In this document: positions 54,406 through 64,000 of the stretch, one piece after another | Numbering within the stretch: the first letter of the stretch is position 1 | How the letters are laid out: the number at the start of each line of letters is the position of its first letter | Assembly: GCA_037355855.1 (NCBI GenBank) | Contig: CM074768.1 | Coordinates: forward strand, 992,001 to 1,056,000 | From: Pseudo-nitzschia pungens | Taxonomy: Eukaryota; Bacillariophyta; Bacillariophyceae; Bacillariales; Bacillariaceae | Reading direction: 5' to 3' | Length of the DNA stretch: 64,000 bases | The notes under the pieces: model-generated | Seen by the model: only the letters and a program-made list of their open reading frames with translations | Told to the model about the DNA's origin: nothing | Database searches by the model: none | Program-made: the position numbers and the translations under genes

Positions 54406-54790
54406 GCAGCAGCATTCTTCTTATGCACTGCTGGCTTGATCAAACCATTGTCAACAACCCCCCTGTGTGAATGGTGGTGATAGGTGACTAGTGGTGTGCC
54501 TTCTTTTTGAGAGTTTCCTTCATCCAAATGACATGGTGCTGTGGTTCTTCTACTTTTTTTGCTGCCAGTGTTGTTGTTGGTGGTACTTCCAAAAAGCGAT
54601 CCTTGATGAGCAACAAAAAATCTCCCCAGAAAAGGCAGGAGTGCATAAAACATACTGTGTGTATGTGGTCAATGGTGAGAACCACCCTTTTAAAAATTCA
54701 AATTGATCCTGGCCAGAGCCTGGAACGCAGATAAGACAATCAAAGTTGAAGGGAACGCAGGTAGGGTATTTCGAGTCAGAATTCTTCCAT
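54406..54790. other. Spacer between solo LTR and foldback element
   Basis: No gene seen. Short open frames on both strands at 54488-54734 are unsupported. The last 75 bp resemble sequence at 55140-55217. Confidence 0.5.
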
Positions 54791-55367
54791 GGGTACGCTA
54801 ATCTGGTAAAAAACCAAAACAGGGATGAATTTGGTACGCAAATCTGGTAATGAAAACAGATGATAATTCCCACTCTATCCACATATACAGTAATGCAGTA
54901 TTTTTTAATGATGTTAGTAGGGCAATATTGCGTGCACCGGGAGAAAAACACGCACGGTAATTTGCACCGTAACATGCATGATAACATGCACGATAACATG
55001 CACAATAACATTCACAGTAACATACATGTGAATATCAATCATTGTCGTAAACGTTCAATTAGTAACCATTTCCAACTGGTTACCGGTAAATATCATTCTT
55101 ACAGGTCAAATAGTTTTAAAAATTTAACACAGCCCCTTCGAGGTGCTCGGAACGCAAATACGACAAACGAAGTCGAAGGGAACGCAGATAGGGTATTTTG
55201 AGTGGAAATTTTTTGGTGGGTACGCTAATAGGGTAAAAAACCAAAATGGGGAGAAATCCGGTACGCAAATCTGGTAATTATCATCTGATGATATTTTTTT
55301 GTATGTGCTTAACACTGTTTAACAATAGAAAATACCATGCACGATAGTGCACCGAAACATGCATGGC

Positions 55368-55512
55368 AACATACACGATAACATACACCATAACATACAC
55401 GATAACATACACGATAACATACACGATAACATACACGATAACATACACCATAACATACACGATAACATACACCATAACATACACGGTAACATACACTGTA
55501 ACATACACGGTA
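55368..55512. repeat. Minisatellite of 12-bp units (AACATACACGAT)
   Basis: About twelve tandem units, varying as CACGAT, CACCAT, CACGGT and CACTGT. Related arrays are at 54970-55028 and, inverted, at 56240-56340. Confidence 0.9.
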
Positions 55513-55922
55513 CGAGTATCATGCACGATAACAAAAAATACACCTTAAGTAACTGAATCTACGTGTTAAATTTTTATTTATTAACCCAGTGGACCGTTGT
55601 GACCCGGTGAAGAAGATTTTTGAATCTACGTGTTAAATTTTTAACTATTAACGATTTCGGACTATCAAAGGTAACCTTACGGTAAATATCAATCACCGTA
55701 TTAAATTTTCAATACACATTAGAACATTTAAGATGGAGATTCAATTTAACACCGGGTTAATAGTTAAAAATTTAAGACGTAGATTCAAAAATCTTCTTTA
55801 CAGGGCCACAACGGCACGGTCGACCAAGTTAATAGTTAAAAATTTAACACGTAGATTCAAAAATCTTCTTTAATTGAATTTCCGTCTTAAATGTTCTAAA
55901 GTGAAATCATTACTTCAATTTA

Positions 55923-56075
55923 ACACGGTTGACCGGGTTAGTAATAGTTCAAAATTTAACACGTAGATTCAAAAATCCTTACCGGGGGAGTTGACCGGAC
56001 CGGTTCAACCGGGTACAGAAGATTTTTGAATCTACGTGTTAAATTTTGAACTATTACTAACCCGGTCAACCGTGT
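55923..56075. repeat. Perfect 55-bp inverted repeat with 43-bp spacer
   Basis: 55923-55977 and 56021-56075 are exact reverse complements (ACACGGTTGACCGGG ... ATTCAAAAATC). The spacer contains a second near-palindrome (GTTGACCGGACCGGTTCAAC). A shorter version of the same arm (TTAACACGTAGATTCAAAAA) occurs several more times between 55560 and 55870. Confidence 0.9.
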
Positions 56076-56456
56076 GAAATTGAATCTCCATCTTAAATGT
56101 TCTAATGTGTATTGAAAATTTAATACGGTGATTGATATTTACTGGTAACCAGTTGGAAACGGTTACTTAAGTAAACATTTTAATTATTGTCTTGACAGTT
56201 GGAAATTGTTACTTAAGGTACTATTATTATTATTACTTGTTACTGTGCATGTTATTGTGTATGTTATTGTGTATGTTATTGTGTATATTATTGTGTATGT
56301 TATGGTGTATGTTATTGTATGTTATCGTGTATGTTACCATGCATCTCCCGGTGCACGCAATATTGCCCGATAAAGCGGGAAGTATCATCTGTTTTTCTAC
56401 CAGATTTGCGTACCGGATTTCTCCCCATTTTGGTTTTTTACCCTATTAGCGTACCC

Positions 56457-56986
56457 GTCAAAAACTAAAATGAATCACGTCGAGTGACAGCATCTTTGCC
56501 TCACTATCTGACCAAATACCTCCTCCCAGTAACGGAAACCTCCTCAACGAAAGTTACAACCTATTCGTAAACACTATAAACCGACTGTTTGCAACAACTC
56601 CTGTTGAAATCAGTGACTTACATCCATAGCTTTGGCCCCCTGTAGTTAGTGGTTTTTTCGAAAAATGGCCAAAAATTGATTCATCATGGTTAATGTAGAC
56701 ACTGGTACATTTTCTACACGCGACCATACAATCGAGTGACAGCATCTTGACGTCGGAATTCTTTCAATTCTTTTTCATCACATTCGGCTTTTTCCGGTTC
56801 ATTACATGGTTGTTGCAAAACTTTTATAATCTTCAACTCGTAACTTCCTGACGTTGACAAACTTAGTCAACCACTCTTGTTCATCGTCGTAGTCTCTTTT
56901 GGTGACGTATTTCTGCTGTCGCCCAGGTTTGTTTCTACCTATCACCGATACAATTCCGTCTATTTGATTCAATTTTTCTGTTTTGT
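56457..56986. other. 5' region of the DDE transposase gene
   Basis: No frame. A 16-bp sequence CGAGTGACAGCATCTT occurs at 56481-56496 and 56733-56748 in direct orientation, perhaps a terminal or subterminal motif of the DNA transposon. The transposon end itself is not identified. Confidence 0.5.
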
Positions 56987-57013
56987 TTGTCGACTACACC
57001 CGGTATTTTCGTG

Positions 57014-58477
57014 ATGTCCGGAAAAAAAAAACCCCATAAGTTATCACATCATACAAAGAATCGACTCAAGAGTTTGAAGTCTACTCTGAACAAAATTGAT
57101 CCATACTCCGTTCTCAAAAGGGGGCATCCTGTATCCATTCATAAATCTTGTGTCGAAAGTGGGAGACGAGGTCCAAAACGTATGACCTTACTCCATCGTT
57201 GTCACCATGAAGAAGATTTGGAAAGAATCATGAACAAGATTGATTCTGTTGAGGTTGATGGAAAATTACCGTACGGTGCTCTTGCTAACATTGTCCGACA
57301 AGAACAAAATGCAGGATCGTCTATCACAGCAAACCAGATATACGCACTTCGTAAACGACGAAAAGTTATCGAAAATGACAACAAAAAAGAAATTGCTTGT
57401 CGTGAGACAGAACTTATTCTATTCCGGAAAAACGATTCTAAGATGCATTTGAATAAAACTGGATATCACCCTTATGATACTGACAACGAATCCTTCGATT
57501 CTAAGCAATCTACAGAAATTGATATTTCTCCATATTATACCGCTGGGAGAAAAGTTGGTGTTGTTGTTGGTAGGAAAAATGGTACTACAATTAACAATAA
57601 ACGTCTATACCAGAAGAAGTGTGAACAATTTGTCGACGATGTGTGTATTTGTTGGAATTTACTTTCAATTGATCCCGACAATGATATGAGTCTGTGGGAG
57701 TTAATCAACATCAAGAAGCATGAATATGGTCTCTACGATTTTCATATTGCCGAGACCACCATTAGATCAAGGATCCGACGTAACAATTTGGTAAAAGTCA
57801 GCCGCGGAGTGAATTCACCAATCACAGATGTCGAACCCATCTTATGTCTCCTTCTAAAATTTTCATCAAGGATGAAGCAAAGTGTTTCTTTGCGTCAATG
57901 TATCCAAGTTATGAATACTTTGATAAAAGGCACCCTGTATCAAAAGCAATTGTACGAATTTCGTAAGTCTCGTATTTATTCCAAAATCATTGATTATCAG
58001 GAATCCGATAAATGTTGGTTGAACGAAAAATTGGGATGGGGGTGGTTGAGAGGTTTCCGATCCCGTTACCCTGAAATTGTAACGAGCTATGTGAAAAACT
58101 CGAAGCATTACAGAGTGTCATGGGCTACATATTCAAATTTGAATGATATGTATGAAATGGTGTATGAGCTTTTTGTTTCTCTCGGTTATGCTCGTCATTT
58201 AGATAAACCCCAGTGGCAGGATATGTATGGAGTGGAGGTTGACATTAAAGATTCCTATGGAAAAATGGTATATCATGAATTGATACATCCGGATCGTATA
58301 ATGACTATGGATGAAACTGGTGATACCGGAGACTGTTCTACTGAGGATGCTAAAACTGGAGAGATTGTTTTTGGTGAAAAGGGTATCCGTTCAGAACGCG
58401 AGTCGTCTACAACAGACACGAGATGGACTGTTCAAGGTTGGACAACGTTAAGTGGCAAGGCCGTAATAGCAGTTGTT
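57014..58477 (+). pseudogene. Pogo/CENPB-like DDE transposase, interrupted by gypsy element 2
   Basis: Chosen start is ATG 57014 (MSGKKKPHKLSHHTK); an earlier ATG at 56987 is possible. A basic N-terminus and helix-turn-helix-like segments (ITANQIYALRKRRKV; LRQCIQVMNTLI) would bind the element ends. WGWLRGFRSRYPEIV and HYRVSWATYSNL are typical of the CENPB-type second DNA-binding domain in diatom DDE-1 transposases. The catalytic core begins at HPDRIMTMDETGDTGD, giving the first acid. The gene then runs into the 5' LTR of gypsy element 2 at 58478, where it reaches a stop after 5-6 LTR-encoded codons. The remaining catalytic residues should lie beyond the window, after the gypsy element. Disrupted, not necessarily old. 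Confidence 0.8.
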
Positions 58478-58821
58478 TGTGACACGGCAGCGTAGCCAAC
58501 GGTCACGAATGAATAATTAACTGAATCCCGCATTGTGGGAATCAAATATCATATATGTATATATATGGTAATCTTCATTCCTGGATACATTATAATATGT
58601 GTCTTAACTTAACGTTCGAGTCCCAGAAGAGAACATATGCCTAATCGTGGGAATCGACATTGAACCAACATTTATGGCAAGAGCATGCCAAAACATGACC
58701 ATGCTCACGACCTCGAAATTTTATATGTCTCCATTCTTAATTCGCGTAACAATATTCCGTAAAGTATCTAAACATCACAATATTAATACTACTCCGAAAA
58801 CTTCTACCTTAACGTGTAACA
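58478..58821 (+). repeat. 5' LTR (344 bp) of gypsy element 2
   Basis: Starts TGTGACACGG, ends GTGTAACA, followed by the same CAGTAATTACTG palindrome as in element 1. First 109 bp match 63892-64000. Confidence 0.88.
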
Positions 58822-58944
58822 CAGTAATTACTGTTTATCTTTAAGTAGAAAGACAGTAACAATCAGTACTGAACAAACCCTCCTCTGAAAACATCGATAG
58901 CCTCAACAACAGAGGCAACCTGTATCTCCAACAAGCAACCTAAG

Positions 58945-59991
58945 ATGGCAGGTCTATATCGGGATCCACCCATCACCTACAAGAGTTCCTTCGATCGAAC
59001 CAAACCCAAGCTCTTTACCCTCTACAACAACGACGCCGACGGCAACACTGACAGTATCAAGGTCCCCCTCTTCACAGAAAAAGGAGGCCTGGAAGAACTC
59101 TTATTTGTTGAAGAATCATTCAGGAACGCCGCCAAGCTCATACAGCTCCCAGTCAGCAAACACCTCACCCACTTCAGCCGATGCCTCACGACTGATGCGC
59201 AGAGCAAGTGGAACAACATGATACAAGACCCACTCGATCCCGACAATCTCCAATATGAAGAAGAAGAGATTGGAGGATATGAACAAGCCATTTTAGACTT
59301 CACCAAGTTCTACTGCAATGCCAGAGATGCACGAGATATCATGCACACCTATCTCCGGAGCAACGACTGCAGAAAGACGCCGGCAATGACCTGTAAGGAA
59401 CACGCCGACCGGATCCTAATCCTCATGAAATACACTGCTAAACTGGATGGCAGCAGCGCTCCTCTCTCCAGGGTGGAGAAACTAACTATTCTCCTACACT
59501 CTTTCCCAGCATCATGGATCGAACACTACGGCATGATCCACAGTGGCATTCACGAGGATACCACGGTCCAATTCATTGTCGACCACATGAGCTGCCATGA
59601 GAGACAAGCCAACAAAAAGAGCAACAAGAACAATAACAAACAACAGAAACGTTCGAACACTTCAAACAACAACAGCAACTCTCGCAAGCGCAACTCCCAC
59701 TCCAACCACAAGGGAAACACCGACAACAAAAAGAAGTCCAACCCGTGTCGAATTCCCGGACACAACCATGATTGGTCCGAATGCCCGAAGAACAAGTTCT
59801 CCAAGAACTACAACAAGCACTCTAACCCAAAATCAGGCACAACAGAGACATTTCATGCCCACACTCACTGCGTCCCTGGAAGCAACGAGTCCTTCCAAGC
59901 CCACATGAAAGCAGCAGTGGAATCATACCATTCCGAATATGGCGGACGCACTGAAAGAAGTATCGATGGGGAACTTGTGTGGCTCCCCTGA
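58945..59991 (+). CDS. Ty3/gypsy Gag (element 2)
   Basis: 348 residues from ATG 58945 (MAGLYRDPPITYKSS). Capsid-like helices, Asn/Lys/Ser-rich basic stretch and the knuckle CRIPGHNHDWSEC as in element 1, with differences spread along the protein and small length changes in low-complexity parts. Ends GELVWLP-UGA (59989-59991). The ATG is preceded by CTAAG; the stretch CTGTATCTCCAACAAGCAAC before it is shared with element 1. Confidence 0.9.
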   Translation: MAGLYRDPPITYKSSFDRTKPKLFTLYNNDADGNTDSIKVPLFTEKGGLEELLFVEESFRNAAKLIQLPVSKHLTHFSRCLTTDAQSKWNNMIQDPLDPDNLQYEEEEIGGYEQAILDFTKFYCNARDARDIMHTYLRSNDCRKTPAMTCKEHADRILILMKYTAKLDGSSAPLSRVEKLTILLHSFPASWIEHYGMIHSGIHEDTTVQFIVDHMSCHERQANKKSNKNNNKQQKRSNTSNNNSNSRKRNSHSNHKGNTDNKKKSNPCRIPGHNHDWSECPKNKFSKNYNKHSNPKSGTTETFHAHTHCVPGSNESFQAHMKAAVESYHSEYGGRTERSIDGELVWLP

Positions 59992-60029
59992 CTTCATGGC
60001 TCCCAGCCACGAAAGAAGCCCCGGGCTTC
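59989..60029 (+). promoter_or_regulatory. Candidate UGA readthrough signal, gypsy element 2
   Basis: UGA-CUU, then hairpin TGGCT-CCC-AGCCA (59997-60009) and hairpin GAAGCC-CCG-GGCTTC (60015-60029). Hairpin 1 keeps its pairing relative to element 1 despite a changed pair (A-T to T-A). Confidence 0.65.
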
Positions 60030-63000
60030 ACCAAAACCAGCAATCACCTTGCCTCCAGCCCCCCAGGAACTGGATGCCAGTACAGCCCTGCTGTCTGGGA
60101 TGACGCATGGAGGAGATCTCCCAGATAAAGAGGGGAAGGAACCTACAGGATGGAGTATTCCTGTTGAGCGCTCAGCAAAACCTGCAATCGCAGCAAATAC
60201 GAACATGGATCCGAATCGAAAACAACCGAATCGATCCAAGGGTACAACAGACGCATCATCGATTCACTCAATCGATCAGACAGCAGCAATAAATAGACCA
60301 CTCTTGTCCCTGGCAAGAAATTGGTCTACCGGTACAGCAAAAAACCTCTATTGCAATACCCAAAACTCCAAAGACTACACCAAAGGAGGTGCGCTGGAGC
60401 AAAATTATTTAAAGCCGCTGTCGACTGCTGGAAATCCAGCAGAACAGGCATCCCCGAATAAGAGCAACGTGGCTCCTATTCTACTAACTACAGTACAGTA
60501 CATACAAGGCATACCAACGAAATCAAGACCACTACTCGCACTACTCGATAGTGGATCTTCCGGAACCCTAATTAACAAACGAGCCCTACCATTTGGCACC
60601 ATACCGACGCGAAGCAAACACCAGGTCATAACCACTACAGCAAACGGAAGCTTCGATACTACGGAATACATCATCATGAAGAACACCAAATTGCAAGAGT
60701 TTGGCAACTACACTATCAACCAGCAGGAGGCAAGGCTCTTCCATTCCCCCAACTGCAGATACGATTTGATACTAGGCAGAGACTTCCTCCACCTAGCACA
60801 GATCAATCTCCTATTCAAAGAAGGAGCAGTTCAGTGGATGGAAAGAACCATCCCGATGAAGGACACCTCCCTATACCATGACAACTACACCATGCTCATG
60901 GAAGAACTAGAAGATGCTGAACTCTTTGCTGATGATCTCTCCTTCGCAAATCCATACAAGTCCAAGGTGATCCTAGACAGAGCCTACCAAGAAACAGATC
61001 CATCCACAGTCGCACAGCAACAGTCCCACATGTCCAAAGCAGAGCAACAACAGTTCCAAGCCATACTAAGCAAGTACCCTAATGTCTTCAACGGCGAACT
61101 AGGGAAGTATCCACACAAGAAGATCTCTCTAAGACTGAAGCCCGGATCCAAGCCCATACACAAGAAGCCTTATCCAGTCGCATACAAAAGAGAAGACCTA
61201 TTCAAAAGGGAGCTCCAGAATCTTTGTAATGATGGAGTACTCAAAAGATGCACTGGACCAGCTGAATGGGCTTTCCCAACTTTCATAGTACCAAAGAAAG
61301 ACAACAGGGTCCGATGGGTATCAGACTTTAGGGAACTAAATGAACTACTCGAAAGAAGACCATATCCTATCCCAAGGATACAAGACATCATGAATAAGCG
61401 CGGCAAGTATACTCACTTCACCAAAATTGACTTGTCCATGCAATACTACTGCTTTGAACTGGATGATGCAAGCAAGAAACTCTGCACCATAGTCACCCCT
61501 TATGGTTGCTATGAATATCAAAGACTACCAATGGGTGTCAAGGTTTCTCCAGACGTTGCCCAACAACTAATGGAAGATATCCTACAAGACACTGACTGCA
61601 CTGTTTATATTGATGATATTGGTATCTGGACTGATGGATCCTTTGATCTACATATGAAAACTATCGACAAGGTCCTTGACAGACTCAACCAGAATGGCCT
61701 TAAGTGCAACCCACTCAAGTGTGATTGGGCTGTACAAGAGACTGACTTCCTAGGCTATTGGATGACACCCACAGCAGTTAAGCCTTGGAGAAAGAAGATT
61801 GAAGCCATACTACATATGGACCGACCGCGAACTGTGACCCAAGTCAAATCCTTTCTAGGAGCAGTTGGATACTACAGGGACATGTGGCCCCGAAGATCTC
61901 ATGTCCTATCTCCTCTCTTCGATATCACTGGAACTCCCAAGACTCCTCAACCAGCTGCCATCAAAGGCAAGCAAAGGAAAGCCCCTTCGGCCTTCACTTG
62001 GGGACCTGCTCAAGATAAAGCCTTTCAAGAAATGAAAGCAATGGTGGCAGCGGATGCGCTGAACACCTACCCAGACCTTAACAAGCCCTTTGAACTGTAC
62101 ACTGATGCCTCTGACCTACAACTCGGTGCCGCCATCTTACAAGATGGCAAGCCTATTGCATACTGGTCCAAGAAACTATCTGATGCCCAAAAGAATTATA
62201 CAACTATGGAGAAAGAACTCCTAGCCATAGTACTCTGTTGCAAAGAGTACCGGAAGATGCTCCTCGGTGGAGTCATCAACGTATACACTGATCATAAGAA
62301 CCTTACCTTCCGGACGCTCTCAGTCCAACGAGTCCTCCGATGGAGACTGTTCCTCGAAGAATTCGGCATCAACCTCACCTACGTTGAAGGCAAGAAGAAT
62401 GTTCTTGCTGATGCCTTCTCCAGGCTCCCCCGGATGGACCCACCTACTGTGGGGAAGAAAGAAGCCCTTGGTAAGGGCACTCTTATAGATTTTTTGAAAC
62501 TTGAAGTCCCCAAGCAAGATGAAGAACTGTTCTTAGCAGAGTTCCCAAACCTATTCCAGCACTTATGCAATGACGCAGACCAAGAATTACAAACTTGTCT
62601 GCTGAACAATGAGTGTCTAGTCAACCTACCAAACGCGCAAGACTTGGAATGCCCAGTGAACTTCTCTAACATCTATCTTCACCAGTTGAAGGATCCAACC
62701 ATACAATTCAAGATTCAATCCAAAGCCTTCTTCTACCAAGAATTAGAAGGCAACAAGATACTTTGTTACGCCAATCAAACCAATCCAGACAGCTGGAAGA
62801 TATATCTCCCCAGATCACTTACAGAAGATACCATGCGCTGGTACCATCTCCTCTTGGGTCATTGTGGATCCAAAAGGCTATATCAAACCATAACAAGCAG
62901 ATTCTACGCAGACAACCTCGACGCAAAGTGCAAAGCCTACATTTGCCCTGACCACTGCATCCAATACAAGAACCTACAATCCAAATATGGCAAACTGCCA

Positions 63001-63858
63001 CCAAAAGAAGCGCCACTATCCCCATTTCATGAAGTGCATGTGGATCTAATAGGCCCTTGGAAGATCACAGCCCAAGGCAAAAACTACAACTTCAAAGCCC
63101 TCACTTGTATTGATCCAGTCACCAACCTACTCGAAATCATCAGAATCAGAGACAAGTCCTCTCAGCATGTATCAGACCAATTCAAGAACTGCTGGCTCTC
63201 AAGATATCCAAGACCCATCAGGTGTGTCCACGACAATGGTGGAGAATTCCTAGGAGCTGAATTCCAAACTACCCTCAAACAGTATGGAACCCAGTCGATA
63301 CCAACTACAGTGAAGAACCCCCAGTCGAACGCCATCTGCGAAAGAGTCCATCATACAGTTGCTGACATCCTTCGGGTCCTAGTACATGTCAATCCACCTC
63401 AAGCCAACACCAGAGCTAGTCAACTCATGGATAATGCTCTCGCGACCTGCATGCACGCCTCCAGATGCGCAGTGAATGCCTCCTTACAAGCCTCTCCAGG
63501 ATCCCTCGTGTTTAATCGGGACATGCTAGTGGATCTCCCTTTGACTGCCAATCTGCTAGCCCTACAGCAGCTACGACAGCAAGGTATAAACAAAGCTCTG
63601 CTCAGAGACAATGCCAAACGTAAGGAACATACCTTTAAACTCAATGACAAGGTATGGATGCAAGAACCGGATCCGGATAAACTACAGCCAAGAAAAACAG
63701 GACCATTCACTATTGCCCAGGTCCATAACAATGGTACGGTTAAAATCCAGAAAACTCCCTCGGTCGTTGAAACAGTTAACATACGAAAGTTAACCCCTTA
63801 CAAAGAACCAACGCCCGTGGATCAATCAGAAGCCTCAACCATTCATTGGTCAACTTAA
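59992..63858 (+). CDS. Ty3/gypsy Pol (element 2): protease, RT, RNase H, integrase
   Basis: In frame with gag after the UGA and open to TAA 63856. Protease LLDSGSSGTL (about 60542), RT YIDD (about 61610), RNase H LYTDASDLQLGA (about 62096), integrase HHCC region (LLGHCG...CPDHC, about 62855-62960), HVDLIGPW (about 63040), HDNGGEF (about 63230), ICERVH (about 63338) and a GPF module (KTGPFTIAQ). Differs from element 1 mainly in the region between protease and gag, and in silent positions over RT and RNase H, so selection on the protein has been strong. Looks intact. Confidence 0.92.
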   Translation, partial: LHGSQPRKKPRASPKPAITLPPAPQELDASTALLSGMTHGGDLPDKEGKEPTGWSIPVERSAKPAIAANTNMDPNRKQPNRSKGTTDASSIHSIDQTAAINRPLLSLARNWSTGTAKNLYCNTQNSKDYTKGGALEQNYLKPLSTAGNPAEQASPNKSNVAPILLTTVQYIQGIPTKSRPLLALLDSGSSGTLINKRALPFGTIPTRSKHQVITTTANGSFDTTEYIIMKNTKLQEFGNYTINQQEARLFHSPNCRYDLILGRDFLHLAQINLLFKEGAVQWMERTIPMKDTSLYHDNYTMLMEELEDAELFADDLSFANPYKSKVILDRAYQETDPSTVAQQQSHMSKAEQQQFQAILSKYPNVFNGELGKYPHKKISLRLKPGSKPIHKKPYPVAYKREDLFKRELQNLCNDGVLKRCTGPAEWAFPTFIVPKKDNRVRWVSDFRELNELLERRPYPIPRIQDIMNKRGKYTHFTKIDLSMQYYCFELDDASKKLCTIVTPYGCYEYQRLPMGVKVSPDVAQQLMEDILQDTDCTVYIDDIGIWTDGSFDLHMKTIDKVLDRLNQNGLKCNPLKCDWAVQETDFLGYWMTPTAVKPWRKKIEAILHMDRPRTVTQVKSFLGAVGYYRDMWPRRSHVLSPLFDITGTPKTPQPAAIKGKQRKAPSAFTWGPAQDKAFQEMKAMVAADALNTYPDLNKPFELYTDASDLQLGAAILQDGKPIAYWSKKLSDAQKNYTTMEKELLAIVLCCKEYRKMLLGGVINVYTDHKNLTFRTLSVQRVLRWRLFLEEFGINLTYVEGKKNVLADAFSRLPRMDPPTVGKKEALGKGTLIDFLKLEVPKQDEELFLAEFPNLFQHLCNDADQELQTCLLNNECLVNLPNAQDLECPVNFSNIYLHQLKDPTIQFKIQSKAFFYQELEGNKILCYANQTNPDSWKIYLPRSLTEDTMRWYHLLLGHCGSKRLYQTITSRFYADNLDAKCKAYICPDHCIQYKNLQSKYGKLPPKEAPLSPFHEVHVDLIGPWKITAQGKNYNFKALTCIDPVTNLLEIIRIRDKSSQHVSDQFKNCWLSRYPRPIRCVHDNGGEFLGAEFQTTLKQYGTQSIPTTVKNPQSNAICERVHHTVADILRVLVHVNPPQANTRASQLMDNALATCMHASRCAVNASLQASPGSLVFNRDMLVDLPLTANLLALQQLRQQGINKALLRDNAKRKEHTFKLNDKVWMQEPDPDKLQPRKTGPFTIAQVHNNGTVKIQKTPSVVETVNIRKLTPYKEPTPVDQSEASTIHWST

Positions 63859-63891
63859 GTATGCTGGCATTCATTTAATCATGAGGCACTA

Positions 63892-64000
63892 TGTGACACG
63901 GCAGCGTAGCCAACGGTCACGAATGAATAATTAACTGAATCCCGCATTGTGGGAATCAAATATCATATATGTATATATATGGTAATCTTCATTCCTGGAT
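63892..64000 (+). repeat. 3' LTR of gypsy element 2, cut by the window end
   Basis: Matches the first 109 bp of 58478-58821. Preceded by AATCATGAGGCACTA, as in element 1. Confidence 0.88.

Larger units (their letters stand above)
54791..56456. mobile_element. Foldback-type element with long, tandem-repeat-containing inverted arms
   Basis: Three copies of one module: 54791-55092 (direct), 55219-55515 (direct) and 56131-56456 (inverted). Each begins GGGTACGCTAAT, then GGTAAAAAACCAAAA, GGTACGCAAATCTGGTA, and continues into arrays of a 12-bp AACATACACGAT unit. Copies two and three match without a visible mismatch over about 58 bp at their outer ends. The core (55560-56100) holds further palindromes. 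No transposase frame. The shape is that of foldback elements, which move by enzymes supplied in trans. Confidence 0.7.
58478..64000 (+). mobile_element. Ty3/gypsy-type element 2, 3' end beyond the window
   Basis: 5' LTR 58478-58821, gag, pol and the first 109 bp of the 3' LTR (from 63892). Close relative of element 1 with the same gene layout and the same in-frame UGA; LTR sequence has diverged much more than the coding part. Likely target duplication TTGTT (58473-58477) cannot be confirmed because the right end is missing. Confidence 0.9.

Noticed and set aside
55281..55556. Tandem 12-mers, considered as a CRISPR array or a repeat protein
   Set aside because: There are no spacers between units and all frames are open only because the unit length is a multiple of three.

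Overview
This is a eukaryotic nuclear window, most likely from a pennate diatom. The evidence is the mixture of signatures: short GT-AG introns, intron-containing tRNA-Tyr genes, a lumenal protein with a diatom-type bipartite plastid presequence (signal peptide plus F at the cleavage site) followed by a twin-arginine signal, a Tic22-like plastid import protein, and many Ty1/copia and Ty3/gypsy elements of the kind that crowd diatom genomes. Species cannot be fixed from the sequence alone.

Layout. 1-2540: 3' part of a Ty3/gypsy pol cut by the window edge. 4252-17179: a GC-richer gene island with a Tic22-like protein (+), two tandem tRNA-Tyr genes (-), an alpha/beta hydrolase (+), a small secreted Cys-rich protein (-), two unrecognised membrane proteins (-) and a dual-specificity phosphatase with GPALPP-type repeats (-). 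17340-30279: one complete 12.9-kb Ty1/copia element on the minus strand (94-bp LTRs, TAGAA target duplication). Its pol is split by a nested 4.2-kb copia element (17648-21853) with 928-bp LTRs that keeps only RT and RNase H. 31650-45725: a second gene island with a thylakoid-lumen protein (-), a six-exon CHD-type chromatin remodeler (+), an unrecognised diatom-type protein (+) and a three-exon C2-domain protein (-). 45726-64000: a repeat-dominated zone with small TIR elements, a copia-type solo LTR bisected by a complete Ty3/gypsy element (48588-54182), a foldback-type element (54791-56456), a pogo/CENPB-like DDE transposase gene, and a second related gypsy element (58478 to beyond the window end) that interrupts this transposase.

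Most interesting signals. In all three elements with a visible gag-pol junction, gag and pol lie in the same frame and are separated by one stop codon. In the large copia element it is UAG-GGA followed after 7 nt by a 10-bp hairpin. In the two gypsy elements it is UGA-CUY followed by two hairpins, the first with a compensatory base-pair change between the elements. This points to programmed stop-codon readthrough rather than frameshifting. Also notable are a half-tRNA-type primer site matching an initiator-Met anticodon arm, a PIP-box-like motif at the C-terminus of the CHD remodeler, about ten GPALPP-like repeats fused to a phosphatase, a 20-nt microexon, and a decamer (GTAAGGTTAC) heavily over-represented in the non-genic spacers.
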